Source of the DNA: Hymenolepis diminuta
Lineage: Eukaryota; Platyhelminthes; Cestoda; Cyclophyllidea; Hymenolepididae
DNA length: 64,000 nt
Direction: 5' to 3'
Assembly: GCA_900708905.1 (NCBI GenBank)
Contig: CAADRB010000040.1
Span: forward strand, 1,147,039-1,211,038
A program made the translations under genes and the position numbers. The notes under the pieces are model-generated. The model had not been told where the DNA came from and ran no database searches. It saw only the letters and a list, made by a program, of their open reading frames with translations. Below are positions 62,901 to 64,000 of the stretch, in pieces (position 1 is the first letter of the stretch; the number at the start of each line of letters is the position of its first letter).

Positions 62901-64000
62901 TACAACTAATCAGATATGAAAGTACTCGAAGAGTTAGAGCTAGCGCATCATAAATGGGTGTTTGACACAACGCCTGCACAAATTATGTCCCGAAATTTGT
63001 CAGCGAATTAGAAGGAAGCCTTTGGTACGTATACTTATGATTGGTAATGGTGGCAGGGGTAACGGAGAGTACCGATGTAGAAAGCACCGTCGGTTTTCAC
63101 AATGAGATCGCCAAAGCTAGTTGCTACGTCGAGCTGAGTTAGTAATTATGCCGCATACTGTCTAATTCGGATGTCCCTGGCCCATCCTTTCTGACCTCAA
63201 CGTGGTGCTGACGTTTGGTTAATTGAGCCGACCAACTCTGGTAGGCCAACTAAACAATGACAAGAGAAAATATTCATCCACTTAACCAGTCCAAAATAAT
63301 CTTCTTGTACAACTGTCTATCTGCACAATAAACGATGACGTTCGGATAGTGATTTTATTGCCCAGCACTAATCTCTGAGTCCCATATTTTTCGCATTTCT
63401 CTTCTGAATTGTAAAGTTAATAAAGACATTTTCTATCACAATATGTACATCTTTTCATAAACTAGAGCTAATTTATTTCGATTAACGCAATTATTTGGAT
63501 GTTTGGTCTTTTCTACATGTCTATGCTTTACTAAGCCAAGCTTAGCTTATATTGCAAGTATTGCTGCTCCGTGGTTTTTAGTATATACTGTAAGTAATCT
63601 ACTCATACTAATTAAGTAGTGGATAATTTTAGAGAAAAATGGAGGATAAACTTATCGGCGATATACAATTTCGAAATGAAATGCAATATACAAGGGGGTC
63701 TACATAATTTTGTAGAGAATACAAGGTGTTATGCTAAAAGAAGTCCTAGAAATATTAGATAAAGTGAGAGTCCAAATTAGGACAGCCATCGAGATTGTCC
63801 CAGAGAGGACTAAACTCAAGAGAACCCTGTTTTTATAGTAAAAAAGATTATTTGTATGAAAATTAGTAAAAGGAACAACAACATGAACAAACGGCCGTTC
63901 CTTCTTTAATGACAACAGAATGGGTGGAACTCTCAGGACGTGTTAATTGCATTTCAGTTGTGATGGTAAGTAGCTCAAGATCGCATATTTCACGGTTTAA
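62901..64000. other. Right-end region, nothing recognised
   Basis: A GC-richer block at 63,050-63,250 may be further retroelement debris, but no motif could be matched. The rest is AT-rich. A minus-strand 71-codon frame (63,700-63,915) has no recognisable motif. Confidence 0.5.

Noticed and set aside
1..64000. CRISPR arrays, bacterial operons or phage genes
   Set aside because: The window has spliced animal genes throughout; no regularly spaced identical repeats were seen.

Overview
The window is AT-rich, intron-bearing animal DNA, most likely from a parasitic flatworm (a neodermatan such as a tapeworm or fluke). Three things point there: introns of only 31-48 bp in all three recognised genes, an intron-size gradient in the long gene (tiny 5' introns, kilobase-size 3' introns) like that described for schistosomes, and decayed Ty3/gypsy and mariner elements of types common in flatworms. 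I cannot name the species. The window is nuclear and eukaryotic, so operons, ribosome binding sites and CRISPR do not apply.

Layout. 1-28.79 kb: no gene recognised; AT-rich DNA with many stops, a solo LTR (about 5.5-5.9 kb), a possible Ty1/copia protease scrap (7.45-7.73 kb), a tRNA-derived SINE-like copy (1.9-2.1 kb) and a diverged direct repeat (3.0/4.5 kb). 28,792-45,569 (+): a 21-exon gene for cyclin-G-associated kinase/auxilin (GAK), about 1,298 aa, with kinase, PTEN-like, C2, adaptor-binding linker and J domains. A decayed mariner transposon containing a 50-N assembly gap sits in its intron 10. 45.57-48.91 kb: intergenic DNA between convergent genes, with a GC-rich LTR-like island and a SINE-like copy. 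48,911-50,318 (-): S-adenosylhomocysteinase (AHCY), 3 exons, 430 aa. 52,240-59,012 (-): a 10-exon DEPDC1-like gene, about 615 aa, with SINE-like copies in its last intron. 60.44-62.9 kb (-): a dead Ty3/gypsy retrotransposon (LTR, gag, protease, reverse transcriptase) with a second LTR of the same family inserted inside the reverse transcriptase. 62.9-64 kb: nothing recognised.

Functions. The genes are unrelated housekeeping or regulatory genes: clathrin uncoating (GAK), clearance of S-adenosylhomocysteine (AHCY) and a DEP-domain protein of the LET-99/DEPDC1 type. There is no sign of a co-functioning cluster. All exon structures come from reading splice sites and checking that codon phase closes across every junction; no transcript data were available. 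I did not find a convincing new biological system. The most informative observations are the LTR family with its nested copy, the micro-intron architecture and the transposon inside the GAK intron.
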